Positions 53,061 to 61,985 of a DNA stretch of 64,000 bases are shown here, piece by piece (position 1 is the first letter of the stretch; each line of letters starts with the position of its first letter). This DNA is from Verrucomicrobiales bacterium (GTDB lineage Bacteria; Verrucomicrobiota; Verrucomicrobiia; Limisphaerales; UBA11358). The stretch covers positions 372,001 through 436,000 of the forward strand of contig JAQTQB010000002.1 of assembly GCA_028712475.1 (NCBI GenBank), written 5' to 3'. The position numbers and the translations under genes are program-made. Below the pieces are notes generated by a model. It ran no database searches and was not told where the DNA came from. It saw only the letters and a program-made list of their open reading frames with translations.

Positions 53061-54011
53061 ATGTCTTCGCGCACCGAAATATTCATCATCGAAAAATCCC
53101 TGCCGTCCGCGCGGCTCGACAAGTTTCTGGGCGAACGGTTCCCCGCCGTCTCGCGCGGAACCTTGCAACGGCTCATCGAAGAAGGCCACATCCTCGTCAA
53201 TGGCAAAACCGTCAAGCCCACGCACAGCCCGCACGCCGGCGACGAGATTCAAGTCCACTGGCCAGAAGCGAAGCCTTCCAAAGTGCAGCCAGAAAAAATC
53301 CCGCTCGATATTTTGTTCGAGGACAAATCGCTGCTCGTCATCAACAAGCCGCCCGGACTCGTCGTGCATCCCGCCGCCGGACACGAGGAGCACACGCTCG
53401 TCAACGCGCTGCTGCATCATTGCAAAGGCTCGTTGAGCGGCATCGGCGGCGTGGCGCGGCCCGGCATCGTCCACCGGCTCGACAAGGAAACCAGCGGCTG
53501 CCTCGTCGTCGCCAAGAATGACGAGACGCACCTCGCGCTCTCGGAACAATTCGCGTCACGAGAGGTGAAAAAAATTTACTACGCCCTCGTCTGTGGCGAA
53601 CCGGGACGAGCCTCCGGCGAAATCCGCGCCGCCATCGCGCGCCATCCCACGCACCGCAAACGCATGGCCGTGCGCGACGACAGCATCGGCCGCGCGGCGC
53701 ACACCAGCTACGAGATTATCGAACGGCTTTACGCGACGACCTTGATGGCGGCGCAGATCCACACCGGCCGCACGCACCAGGTCCGCGTGCATTTCCAGTT
53801 CATCGGCCATCCGCTCGTGGGCGACGAAACCTACGGCGCGCGGCAAAACGCCCGCGTCAAGGAACTGACCAAATACGCCGCCCCGCGCGTCATGCTGCAC
53901 GCGAAACACCTGTCCTTCATTCATCCGCGCACAAAGAAGCCGATGAGTTTTGAAGCGCCGCTGCCGGAGGATTTTCTGGCGGCGTTGAAATTTCTGCGGG
54001 TGAAAAGTTAA
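53061..54011 (+). CDS. RluA/RluD-family pseudouridine synthase
   Basis: A 316-residue enzyme with an N-terminal S4 RNA-binding domain (about 15-65: RLDKFLGERFPAVSRGTLQRLIEEGHILVNG) and the catalytic domain. The catalytic Asp is in GIVHRLDKETSGCLVVAKN, and IHTGRTHQVRVHF follows. Converts uridine to pseudouridine, probably in 23S rRNA. RluD assignment by the S4 domain is likely but not certain. Confidence 0.9.
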   Translation: MSSRTEIFIIEKSLPSARLDKFLGERFPAVSRGTLQRLIEEGHILVNGKTVKPTHSPHAGDEIQVHWPEAKPSKVQPEKIPLDILFEDKSLLVINKPPGLVVHPAAGHEEHTLVNALLHHCKGSLSGIGGVARPGIVHRLDKETSGCLVVAKNDETHLALSEQFASREVKKIYYALVCGEPGRASGEIRAAIARHPTHRKRMAVRDDSIGRAAHTSYEIIERLYATTLMAAQIHTGRTHQVRVHFQFIGHPLVGDETYGARQNARVKELTKYAAPRVMLHAKHLSFIHPRTKKPMSFEAPLPEDFLAALKFLRVKS

Positions 54012-54053
54012 TGCGAAACTGAAGGAGCAATGAGTGGTGGCTACGGCGTGGAG

Positions 54054-54476
54054 TTAAGCTGCGTCGGTGAATTCGATAAGCGCATCAATAGCTTCTGCAA
54101 TCACGTCACGCGGGTTTCTTTTTTGTGGATCCTGCGTTATGGCCTCATATCTCAACCGACCCAATTGTTCGCTAAGTCTAATAAAATCGGCGACTGGCAA
54201 AAAATCTCCAGTGACTTTTGCTCGCTCACGATGAAATTGATGAATCAAACTGGTATAGCTACCGAAAAGCTCTGGAACTTTGTCGGGCGTGTGCGGGATA
54301 CGTTCGACTCGAGATCGTAATTCCGCAAGATAACCTCGGAACTCCCGCTTGCGCTGCTCAAGGTCGCGCGTTTCTTCGCGCCTGATGGCAAGACAATGGG
54401 CAATTACAGCCGCGACAATACCACCGCCAAGGCTAGCTATAACAAGTTTAAGGGCATCACCGTATTCTTGGCACAT
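54054..54476 (-). CDS. Hypothetical single-TM protein
   Basis: A 140-residue protein with one N-terminal membrane segment (LKLVIASLGGGIVAAVIAHC) and a helical soluble part (EFRGYLAELRSRVERIPHTP). No family recognised. Real-looking from even hydrophobic spacing, but no homology signature is visible. Confidence 0.55.
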   Translation of the reverse strand: MCQEYGDALKLVIASLGGGIVAAVIAHCLAIRREETRDLEQRKREFRGYLAELRSRVERIPHTPDKVPELFGSYTSLIHQFHRERAKVTGDFLPVADFIRLSEQLGRLRYEAITQDPQKRNPRDVIAEAIDALIEFTDAA

Positions 54477-54532
54477 ATTTGGACGCTAGCCTTTCACTTT
54501 CACCGCGTCCAGTTTGATTTTTTCTGAAGCAC

Positions 54533-54720
54533 CGGAGGCGCGGCAGATAGTAGCCCACGGTGAAACCGTGGGTCAAAGACCACAAACCAACCAAGCCCCA
54601 TCAGGGGCGGCAGATAAAACCGTCCGTATATTTTCTGCCGCCCCTGCCGGGGCTTGAATCTCTTTTGCACGAGCATCCCACGGTTTCACCGTGGGCTACT
54701 ATCTTTCGTCGCTCCGCGAC
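54533..54720. repeat. REPIN-like nested palindrome, copy B
   Basis: AGCCCACGGTGAAACCGTGG at 54552-54573 and its reverse complement at 54677-54696. Inner arms AAGCCCCATCAGGGGCGGCA (54593-54612) and CTGCCGCCCCTGCCGGGGCT (54635-54654). GGAGGC at the left end and GCTCCGCGAC at the right. Confidence 0.92.
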
Positions 54721-54800
54721 TTCATTACGCCAATTCTTCATCGCGCACATTTTGAAAATTGATTCGCTTGCGGCGCAGGGGTTTTGCATATTCTCCCGCG

Positions 54801-55682
54801 ATGAAATCCATGACGGGCTACGGCCGTGGCGAGTGCGCCCAGGACGGCTTCAAGATCACGGTCGAGTTGAGCAGCGTGAACCGCAAGCAGGCCGAGGTGT
54901 CGGTCACCTTGCCGCGCGAGCTGGAGATGCTCGAGGCGCAGATCCGCGACGCCATCAACCGCCATGTCGCGCGCGGCCGCGTGAATACCCGCGTCTCGCT
55001 CCACGCCGCCGAGGGGAAGATTTCCGTGCGCAAGCACATCAACGCCGCGCTCGCCAGGGACTACGCCACCGAGTTCGCGCGACTCGGCAAGCAATTGAAG
55101 CTTTCCGGCGAGGTCACGCTGGACCAGGTGCTGCGCGCGCCGGGCGTTTTCCAGACAGACGAGGAACTGGCCGGGACGGAGGATTTGTGGCCGGCGGTGG
55201 AGAAGGCGCTGAACCACGCACTCGCCGCGCTGGTGAAGATGCGCGAACGCGAGGGCGCGCATCTGGCGAAGGATCTGGCGGCGCGCACCGGCGTGATGCG
55301 CACGGCGGTCGAGAAAATCCAGAAGCAGGCGCCGACGACGGCGGAGAATTACCGGCAGAACCTGCTCGAACGTATTAAATCGGCGGGCATTGAAAACATT
55401 GCGCCGGATGACGAGCGGTTATTAAAGGAGATTGTTTTGTTCGCCGACCGCTCGGACATTTCGGAGGAATTGACGCGGCTGCAAAGTCATTTTCAGCAGT
55501 TTGAGGATTGCCGGAAATCGAAGGAGCCGGTCGGTCGCACGCTGGATTTTCTGGCGCAGGAAATGAACCGCGAGATCAACACCATCGGCTCGAAGGCGAA
55601 TGACGCGGTTATCTCGCGCGAGGTCGTGACGCTCAAGGCGGAACTGGAGAAATTCCGCGAACAGGCACAGAACGTGGAATGA
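54801..55682 (+). CDS. YicC/YloC family endoribonuclease
   Basis: A 293-residue protein. It starts MKSMTGYGRGE, the defining opening of YicC, and has REINTIGSKANDAVISREVV near the C-terminus. YicC/YloC are endoribonucleases of stationary phase and stress RNA decay. ATG 54801. Overlaps gmk by 4 nt (ATGA), so the two are translationally coupled. Confidence 0.93.
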   Translation: MKSMTGYGRGECAQDGFKITVELSSVNRKQAEVSVTLPRELEMLEAQIRDAINRHVARGRVNTRVSLHAAEGKISVRKHINAALARDYATEFARLGKQLKLSGEVTLDQVLRAPGVFQTDEELAGTEDLWPAVEKALNHALAALVKMREREGAHLAKDLAARTGVMRTAVEKIQKQAPTTAENYRQNLLERIKSAGIENIAPDDERLLKEIVLFADRSDISEELTRLQSHFQQFEDCRKSKEPVGRTLDFLAQEMNREINTIGSKANDAVISREVVTLKAELEKFREQAQNVE

Positions 55683-56356
55683 AAAATCAAAGCCAGAAGT
55701 CAGAAGCCAGAAGTCAGAAGCCAGAGGTCCGGCCTCCGGCCTCCGACCTCCGGCCCCTGCTCATTCTGATCTCCGCGCCGTCCGGCGGCGGCAAGACGAC
55801 GCTGTGTGAAATGCTGCTGGCGGCGCGTCCGGACATGACGCGCGCGGTGACCTGCACGACGCGCGAACCGCGTCCGGGCGAAAAGGACGGCGTGGATTAT
55901 TATTTTTTGGAGGCGGGAAATTTTCTGAAACGGCTGCAGGCGGGAAATTTTCTGGAACACGCGACGGTTCACGGCAACAGCTATGGCCTGCTGCGCTCGG
56001 AACTGTTCGGCAAGCTGCGCGAGGGCAAGGATGTTTTGCTGAACGTGGACGTGCAAGGCGCGGCGACCGTCCGCGAGAAGGCGCTGGAAGACCCGGAGTT
56101 GAGCCGCGCGCTGGTAACGGTTTTCCTGACGCCGCCCTCGGTTGAAGTGCTGGAACAGCGCCTGAAAAGGCGCGGAACCGACGAGCCGGCGGTGATCAAA
56201 AAACGGCTCGGCGTGGCGCGGCAGGAATTGGCACAGTGGAAGAATTTTAATTACCTGCTCATCAGCACGAGCAAGCAGGAGGATTTGCGGCGGATGCTGG
56301 CGATTGTGGAGGCGGAAAAAATGCGCTCGACGCGTTCACCGGCACCGGAGTTTTAG
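55679..56356 (+). CDS. gmk: Guanylate kinase
   Basis: A 225-residue enzyme making GDP from GMP. P-loop SAPSGGGKTTL near residue 33, TTREPRPGEKDGVDYYFL, and ILISTSK-type C-terminal features. Residues 3-25 (NQSQKSEARSQKPEVRPPASD) are a repeat-coded N-terminal extension; family members usually start near LILISAPSG. Confidence 0.95.
   Translation: MKNQSQKSEARSQKPEVRPPASDLRPLLILISAPSGGGKTTLCEMLLAARPDMTRAVTCTTREPRPGEKDGVDYYFLEAGNFLKRLQAGNFLEHATVHGNSYGLLRSELFGKLREGKDVLLNVDVQGAATVREKALEDPELSRALVTVFLTPPSVEVLEQRLKRRGTDEPAVIKKRLGVARQELAQWKNFNYLLISTSKQEDLRRMLAIVEAEKMRSTRSPAPEF
55690..55758. repeat. Tandem-word element inside the gmk 5' end
   Basis: AGAAGTCAGAAGCCAGAAGT and further CAGAAGC words at 55692-55722, then CCGGCCTCCGGCCTCCGACC from 55730. 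In frame, coding for the Gmk N-terminal extension. Confidence 0.8.
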
Positions 56357-56405
56357 AATTGCGGATTTCAGATTGCGAATTGTGGATTTAAGCTAAGATT
56401 GAAGC

Positions 56406-56963
56406 ATGAGCGTTTCAAAGAAAATCATTCTCGGAGTGACCGGTTCCATCGCTGCGCACAAGGCGGCGGATCTGGCGTCGTTGCTGACGAAACAAAACTG
56501 TGACGTGCGCGTCGTGATGACGGCAGACGCGCAGCGCTTCATCACGCCCCTGCCCTTCAAGACGCTCACGCGCAACCCGGTCGTGACGGATCTCTACGAC
56601 GAGGACGAAGGCTGGAAGCCGACGCACATCGAACTCGCGGACACGGCGGATTTGCTGCTCATCGCGCCGGCCACGGCCAATGTCATCGCCAAGCTGGCGC
56701 ATGGAATCGCGGATGACGCCTTGAGCTGCATCGCGCTGGCGTTGAATCCGAAGGCGAAAATTCTGATCGCACCGGCGATGAACGGAAAAATGTGGCTGCA
56801 CGCGGCCACGCAGGAAAACGTGAACGCGCTCAAAAAGCGCGGGGCGGAATTCATCGGGCCGGACGCAGGGATGCTGTCGTGCGGCTACGAGGGCGTTGGC
56901 CGTCTGTGGCCGGTGGAGAAGATTGTGGAATGCGCGCTGTCCCAGTTAAAGATTAAAAATTAA
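56406..56963 (+). CDS. coaC: Phosphopantothenoylcysteine decarboxylase
   Basis: A 185-residue flavoprotein: MSVSKKIILGVTGSIAAHKA, then THIELADTADLLLIAPATAN (catalytic His-bearing loop), and IAPAMNGKMW. Only the CoaC (decarboxylase) half of Dfp is present; the CoaB synthetase half is absent from this gene, so CoaB must be encoded elsewhere. The C-terminus LKIKN is encoded by the 56953 repeat. It lies 50 nt after gmk with an attenuated tandem-word DNA (GGATTTCAGATTGCG) between them. Confidence 0.9.
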   Translation: MSVSKKIILGVTGSIAAHKAADLASLLTKQNCDVRVVMTADAQRFITPLPFKTLTRNPVVTDLYDEDEGWKPTHIELADTADLLLIAPATANVIAKLAHGIADDALSCIALALNPKAKILIAPAMNGKMWLHAATQENVNALKKRGAEFIGPDAGMLSCGYEGVGRLWPVEKIVECALSQLKIKN

Positions 56964-57010
56964 AAATGCAAAATGGACGGACAAGGCGGGGACGTTTTTA
57001 ATTTTTCATT
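56953..57010. repeat. Tandem-word palindrome (TTAAAAA words)
   Basis: TTAAAGATTAAAAATTAAAA and the right arm TTTTTAATTTTTCATTCAC as reverse complements. Covers the coaC stop codon. Confidence 0.75.
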
Positions 57011-57013
57011 CAC

Positions 57014-58402
57014 ATGAAACCAAGCCATGCCCAATGGCTGAACCGGCTGGCCCGGCTGTTTGAAATCCCGGCGCCCGACCCGGCGCGCCTGTTCCACCGC
57101 ATCGTCATGATGGAGCGGAACATCATGCTGCCGATCAAGGCGGTGTTCATCGGGATGATTTTGTATTCGTTCGACGTGACCCCGTGGATCAGCCTGGCAT
57201 CGGGCACGCAGGATGTGGTGGTGGAAACGGTGCAGTATATCTTCTGGTTTTACATGCTGGCAAATTTGATTCTCGCCGTAATATTGTTCGCGGCGGAACG
57301 CCTGCCGCTGGCAGCGGTGCAATGGTCGGTCTTCACGGGCAGCCTGGTGGACGGGATTTTCATCGCGGGCATGGCGTTGTTGAGCGGCGGGCTGGACAGT
57401 GTTTTATTCTGGCTGTTCGTCGCGTTGATCATCCGCAATTCCGTGACGGTGCCACCGGGCGTGTCGCAGTTGATCTTAAATTTTCTGATCAGCCTGTGTT
57501 ATGCGCTGGTGGCGGTGCTGGACGTTTCGGTCTTTCAAAACTTGGATGACTACAACCGCCGCATATTGGATCTGGCATCCCACGACGATCTGGGCCAGCC
57601 GTTTGTGTTGCGCATGGCCTTGTTGCTGCTGACGACGCTCTGCTGCTCTGGATTGGAGCTGCTGCTGGAGCGCCAGCGCCTCGCCGCCGAGGAGGCGGGT
57701 GAATTTGCCGCGCGCGAAGGCCAGTTGCGCTCCGCCGGCCGGCTCGCTGCTGAATTCGCCCACCAGATAAAAAATCCGCTCGCCATCATCAACAACGCCG
57801 CGTTCTCGCTGCAACGCGCCGAGCGCGAGGGCAAACCCCAGGCCGCCCAGCAGATTGAAATCATCCAGGAGGAGGTCGCTCGCGCCGACAAGGTGATCAC
57901 GCAGATCATGGGCTACGCGCAATTGAGCGAGGGCCGCGTCGAAAAACTGGATGTCACCGAGGAACTGAATCGCGTCATTGCACAAGTTTTTCCGCCCGCT
58001 GTGCCGGACAAGATAAAAATCCACCGCGAATATGGCCCCGGCTTTCCTCCGCTGCTCATGCAACGCGGCCATCTGTCGGAAATCCTGTTGAACCTGCTGC
58101 AAAACGCCCGCGAGGCGCTGGGCGACAAGGGGAATATTTTTGTCATTGCCGATTGTCACCGTGATTATTCCGTGGAAATTTCGGTGCGCGACGACGGCCC
58201 CGGAATTCCGCCGGATAAAATCGGGCGCGTTTTTGAAGCCTATTACACGACCAAGGAAAAAGGCACGGGACTGGGACTCGCCATCGTCAAACACAACGTG
58301 GAACTTTACGGCGGAATCGTGCGCGTGGAATCGGAGCTTGGAAAAGGCGCGAAATTCACCGTAATCTTCCCGGCGAAGGCTTTGATGACATTTTCCAAAT
58401 GA
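57014..58402 (+). CDS. Membrane sensor histidine kinase (NtrB-like)
   Basis: A 462-residue kinase with an N-terminal membrane region of about six helices (residues 38-210), then a dimerisation H-box (RLAAEFAHQIKNPLAIINNA, His near 253), an N-box (LNLLQNAREAL), and G boxes (DDGPGIPPDKIG, GTGLGLAIVKHN). The gene overlaps the following sigma-54 regulator by 4 nt (ATGA), so the pair is one operon. The input signal cannot be deduced. Confidence 0.93.
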   Translation: MKPSHAQWLNRLARLFEIPAPDPARLFHRIVMMERNIMLPIKAVFIGMILYSFDVTPWISLASGTQDVVVETVQYIFWFYMLANLILAVILFAAERLPLAAVQWSVFTGSLVDGIFIAGMALLSGGLDSVLFWLFVALIIRNSVTVPPGVSQLILNFLISLCYALVAVLDVSVFQNLDDYNRRILDLASHDDLGQPFVLRMALLLLTTLCCSGLELLLERQRLAAEEAGEFAAREGQLRSAGRLAAEFAHQIKNPLAIINNAAFSLQRAEREGKPQAAQQIEIIQEEVARADKVITQIMGYAQLSEGRVEKLDVTEELNRVIAQVFPPAVPDKIKIHREYGPGFPPLLMQRGHLSEILLNLLQNAREALGDKGNIFVIADCHRDYSVEISVRDDGPGIPPDKIGRVFEAYYTTKEKGTGLGLAIVKHNVELYGGIVRVESELGKGAKFTVIFPAKALMTFSK

Positions 58403-59826
58403 ACGCGCCGCTGCCACCCGTCCTCGTCGTTGATGACGAGAAAAACATGCGCCTGTCGCTTCAGACCGTGCTGAAGGACGAAGGTTACGCGACGCGCGCC
58501 GTCGAGTCCGCCGAGCAGGCGCTGGAGATGCTGGCCCGCGAGGAGTTTTTCATGGTCATCACCGACGCGCGGCTCGGCGGCATGAGCGGCTATGATTTTC
58601 TTGGCAAAATCCGCAGCCGCTGGCCCGACCTGCCCGCCATCATGCTCACGGCCTACGCCACGCCCAAGCTCGCCGTGGAAGCCATCAAGGCTGGCGCGAT
58701 TGATTATCTGGCCAAGCCGTTTGCGCCCGAAGAACTGCTCCACGCCGTCGCCCGTTGCGCCGAGCGCCACCAGTTGCTGCGCGAAAATGCCGTTCTCCGT
58801 TCGCGCAACCAAGAAGTGATCAGCCTTGATCAAATCGTCGGCGAATCGCCGAAGATGCGCGAGCTGAAGCAGCTCATCCAGACCGTGGCGCCGACGGAAG
58901 CGCGCGTCCTGATTCTCGGCGAAAGCGGCACGGGCAAGGAACTCGTCGCGGGCGCGCTGCACAGCTTGAGCCAGCGGCGCGACGCGCATTACATCCGCAT
59001 CAACTGCGCCGCCATCCCCGAAACGCTGCTGGAAAGCGAGCTGTTCGGACACGAAAAAGGCGCGTTCACCGGCGCGATCAAACAAAAACCCGGGCGCGTG
59101 GAAGAGGCCGACGGAGGGACGATTTTTCTCGATGAGATCGCCGACATGAGCAAGCCGCTTCAGGCGAAACTGCTGCGGTTTCTGGAGGACGGCTCCTTCA
59201 CCCGCGTTGGCGGCACGCAGGAGTTGCGAGTGAACGTCCGCCTCATCGCCGCGACCAACCGCGACATCGTGCAGGCCATCGCCGCCGGCCAGTTCCGCGA
59301 GGATTTGTTCCACCGCCTGAACGTCGTGCAGTTCAACCTCCCGCCCCTGCGCGAACGCGGCGAGGATATTTTGCTGCTCGCCGGGCATTTCTTGAAATTG
59401 TTCCGGGCCACGATGAACAAAAACGTGAACGGCCTCGCCCACGCCACGCGGCAGAAACTGCTTTCGCACCGCTGGCCGGGAAACGTCCGCGAACTCCGCA
59501 ACGTCATCGAACGCGCCTTGATCCTGGAGACGGCCCACGAAATCCAGCCCGCCAGCCTGCCCGATTTCCAGATCGAAGCGCGCCTCCAGAAAACCGCGCC
59601 CGGCCAGGCCGCCCCGGACGAATCGCTCGATGACGCCCTCGCCCGCATCGAGCGCGAACTCATCACCGGCGCGATGGAGCAGAATGATTTCAACCTGACA
59701 CGCGCCGCAGAATCCCTTAAGCTCACCCGTCATTCGCTCCGTTACCGGATGCAGCGGCTGCGGATGAACCTTGGCGATGGCGAAGCGGGCGACGCTTCCG
59801 CCGCCGAAAAGATCGGCGAAACCTGA
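58399..59826 (+). CDS. NtrC-family sigma-54 response regulator
   Basis: A 475-residue regulator with a receiver domain at 1-125 (VDDEK, phospho-acceptor in [11 protein letters not shown], and Lys in LAKPF), an AAA+ domain at about 145-375 (Walker A GESGTGKE, the sigma-54 loop GAFTGA, arginine finger region), and a Fis-type helix-turn-helix near the C-terminus ([23 protein letters not shown]). It activates sigma-54 promoters after phosphorylation by the upstream kinase. Confidence 0.96.
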   Translation: MNAPLPPVLVVDDEKNMRLSLQTVLKDEGYATRAVESAEQALEMLAREEFFMVITDARLGGMSGYDFLGKIRSRWPDLPAIMLTAYATPKLAVEAIKAGAIDYLAKPFAPEELLHAVARCAERHQLLRENAVLRSRNQEVISLDQIVGESPKMRELKQLIQTVAPTEARVLILGESGTGKELVAGALHSLSQRRDAHYIRINCAAIPETLLESELFGHEKGAFTGAIKQKPGRVEEADGGTIFLDEIADMSKPLQAKLLRFLEDGSFTRVGGTQELRVNVRLIAATNRDIVQAIAAGQFREDLFHRLNVVQFNLPPLRERGEDILLLAGHFLKLFRATMNKNVNGLAHATRQKLLSHRWPGNVRELRNVIERALILETAHEIQPASLPDFQIEARLQKTAPGQAAPDESLDDALARIERELITGAMEQNDFNLTRAAESLKLTRHSLRYRMQRLRMNLGDGEAGDASAAEKIGET

Positions 59827-59831
59827 TTGTG

Positions 59832-60095
59832 ATGAACTCTGGAACAACATTGCTGGCCGTCTTCGAGCCGTTGCCTCCATGGCTTAATTTTCTGGCGATG
59901 GCCGTCGCCCTTTTGCTGGGGGCATTCGGGGTCCTGCTCTGGGCGGTCATGTTCCGCAAAAGACGGCGGCGCAAATACCACAAGCACCATGAACATCGCG
60001 GGGAACGCAAGCTCAACCCCACGCTGGCCGAAGTCGGCGGCCTGCCCCCGTTCCGCCCAACCGAAGAACCGAACGACCAGCCGCCGCTGCCTTGA
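59832..60095 (+). CDS. Small single-pass membrane protein
   Basis: An 87-residue protein with one membrane helix (about 15-38) and a basic, His-rich cytoplasmic tail (KRRRRKYHKHHEHRGER). It starts at ATG 59832, just after the regulator gene, and its stop overlaps the squalene synthase start (TGATG). Function unknown. Confidence 0.7.
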   Translation: MNSGTTLLAVFEPLPPWLNFLAMAVALLLGAFGVLLWAVMFRKRRRRKYHKHHEHRGERKLNPTLAEVGGLPPFRPTEEPNDQPPLP

Positions 60096-60964
60096 TGCAA
60101 CACAGCCGCGCCATCACCCGCAAGAGCGCGTCCAACCTCGCGCTGGCCTTCATTTTATTGCCGCGCCCCAAACGCGACGCCATGTCCGCCCTCTACGCCT
60201 TCTGCCGCGAAGTGGATGACGTAGCCGACGAGGAGACCGTCCCCGCTGAAACCCGCCGCGAACAACTGGCCGTCTGGCGCGAGGACATCCGCCGCGCCTG
60301 CGAAAATGGTTCGCCGCAATTCGCCGTGAACCGTGAATTGCAGCCCGTCATCAGACAATTCCGCCTGCCGTTTGAATTGTTTGACGAACTCATCAAAGGC
60401 TGCGAGATGGATCTGGAGATCAAACGCTACGACAATTTTGAGCAGCTTGAATCCTATTGCCACCGCGTCGCGTCCGTCGTCGGCCTCTTGAGCATTGAAA
60501 TTTTCGGCCACCAAAACCCCGCCTGCCGCGACTACGCCATTTACCTCGGCAAGGCGCTTCAACTCACCAACATCTTGCGTGACGTCCGCACCGATGCCGG
60601 ACGCGGCCGGATTTATCTGCCGCTCGACGAGATGGAAAAATTCAACGTAAGCGAAACAGAGATCTTAAATTTCAAATACTCGGAAAATTATCACGCCCTG
60701 GCAGCCAGCGTGGCCGGACGCGCGAAACATTTTTACCGGCTTGCGCGGAAAACCCTGCCCGCCGAAGACCGCAAATCAATGGTCGCCGCCGAACTGATGG
60801 GTTCCGTCTATTGGCGGCTTCTGAAAAAACTGGAGGCGAACCGCTTCAATGTGTTTGGCGGAAAGCCCGTGCGTTTGAGCAAGCCGCACAAGCTCGCGCT
60901 GATTTTCCGTTCATGGCTCCGCTTTGCGCTAGGTTCCACCCAGTCCAATTACGGCGAATCCTAG
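60095..60964 (+). CDS. Squalene/phytoene synthase (HpnD-like)
   Basis: A 289-residue head-to-head prenyl synthase. Aspartate-rich motifs are YAFCREVDDVADE (about 41-53) and LTNILRDVRTDAGRGRIYLP (about 158-177). Joins two farnesyl diphosphates to presqualene or squalene-type products. The motif pattern resembles HpnD. It lies upstream of a nucleosidase-like phosphorylase on the other strand, another gene often linked to hopanoid formation. ATG 60095. Confidence 0.9.
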   Translation: MQHSRAITRKSASNLALAFILLPRPKRDAMSALYAFCREVDDVADEETVPAETRREQLAVWREDIRRACENGSPQFAVNRELQPVIRQFRLPFELFDELIKGCEMDLEIKRYDNFEQLESYCHRVASVVGLLSIEIFGHQNPACRDYAIYLGKALQLTNILRDVRTDAGRGRIYLPLDEMEKFNVSETEILNFKYSENYHALAASVAGRAKHFYRLARKTLPAEDRKSMVAAELMGSVYWRLLKKLEANRFNVFGGKPVRLSKPHKLALIFRSWLRFALGSTQSNYGES

Positions 60965-60976
60965 GGCGTGCTTTCA

Positions 60977-61170
60977 AAGCTGCGGAGCAGCGGGCGACAG
61001 CAGCCCACGGTGAAACCTAGGTTTGCTGCCAGCAAGATGTTCAAGCCCCGGAAGGGGCGACAGAAAGTCAACAGGGCAAGTGTCTGTCGCCCCATCCGGG
61101 GCTGGATTGGTTTGGTCGGCTTGCCCACGGTTTCACCACGGGCTGCTTTCTTTTCGCCACTCCGTGGCTG
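60977..61170. repeat. REPIN-like nested palindrome, copy C
   Basis: AGCCCACGGTGAAACCTAGG at 61002 (degenerate outer arm) and CCCACGGTTTCACCACGGGC at 61124-61143; inner arms AAGCCCCGGAAGGGGCGACA (61043-61062) and TCTGTCGCCCCATCCGGGGC (61083-61102). Terminal GGAGC and CACTCCGTGG hairpins as in copies A and B. Confidence 0.9.
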
Positions 61171-61245
61171 CCGTTCAGATTTTGAAAACACGCTCCTGGT
61201 ATTTCGGGGATTTTTCAAGCACGGTCGTCGCGTTGCGACTTTCGC

Positions 61246-61905
61246 CTACCAGATCACCTTCGCCAGCACGTCAGCCAGCTCTTTGGCCGCAACGCTCGTC
61301 TTTTTGTGCAACTGCATCAACGCGCCGATTTTCCACGGCGCTTTGGCGATCGCCCACGCCAGCTTGACGGGATCCATGCTCATATCCGTCCGCATAAGCC
61401 GGTTGAAATCCAGCGGCAGATTTTCGCTGGCCGTGTCGGAAATCGCCCTCACCATCGCGCAAGGAATCCGGTTTTCACGGCAGACCGCCAGAATTGCGCC
61501 CGACTCCATTTCCACAACGTCCGCGCCGGTTTCCGCGCGCAACTGCTTCTTCTCGGCCACCGTCGTGGCGATGCGCGGGGCGCTGAAAAAATTCGCCAGC
61601 CGCGCGTCCGCATTCAACAGCCGCTCCTCCAGCGCCGGATAACCCGTCATAAAAACCACGTCGCCACAGGCAAGTTCCGGATTCAATCCGCCGGCAAAGC
61701 CGCAGGTCAAAACCAGCTTCGGCAGACGCTTCGCAAGAAACCGGCGCAGGGAAGTCTCGGCGTTCTTGGCGCCGATGCCGGTGACAAGAATCTCCACATC
61801 GGGAATTCTCAACGCCAGTTTGCGGAACGGCGCAGCCTCCTCATTGAGCGCGAAACACACGAGCGTTCCCACTTCTTCCTTCTCGTTTTGGACTTTTGGT
61901 TTCAT
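61246..61905 (-). CDS. Nucleoside phosphorylase-like (HpnG/MTAN family)
   Basis: A 219-residue PNP/UDP-type phosphorylase. FALNEEAAPFRK, TGIGAKNAETSLRR, TCGFAGGLNPELACGDVV, and EMESGAILAVCRENRIPCAMVRAISD are the family blocks; the last carries the ribose-binding MES. Resembles hopanoid-associated phosphorylases and MTA/SAH nucleosidases. Residues 1-9 (KPKVQNEK) are from a CCAAAAGTCCAAAA-type tandem word. The start overlaps the stop of an orphan copy of its own 5' end. Confidence 0.8.
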   Translation of the reverse strand: MKPKVQNEKEEVGTLVCFALNEEAAPFRKLALRIPDVEILVTGIGAKNAETSLRRFLAKRLPKLVLTCGFAGGLNPELACGDVVFMTGYPALEERLLNADARLANFFSAPRIATTVAEKKQLRAETGADVVEMESGAILAVCRENRIPCAMVRAISDTASENLPLDFNRLMRTDMSMDPVKLAWAIAKAPWKIGALMQLHKKTSVAAKELADVLAKVIW

Positions 61906-61985
61906 TTAATTACTGCCGCGATTTTCCGAAACGGCGCTGCTTCTTCTTTCAGGGCGAAGCAAATGAATGTGGGGTTTGCTGAAGT
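61902..61985 (-). pseudogene. Orphan 5' fragment of the nucleosidase gene
   Basis: A frame of 27 codons with no start, reading NPTFICFALKEEAAPFRKIA and a stop at 61902-61904. It matches the intact gene's GTLVCFALNEEAAPFRKLA. The stop overlaps the intact start as ATGA. The adjacent gene upstream is AT-rich and unrelated. Confidence 0.8.

Noticed and set aside
58306-59880. 524-aa minus-strand frame
   Set aside because: Antisense of the sigma-54 regulator, which has GAFTGA and receiver motifs.
39686-61170. CRISPR arrays at the palindromic repeats
   Set aside because: The repeats are not regularly spaced, have no unique spacers of equal length, and no cas genes are present.
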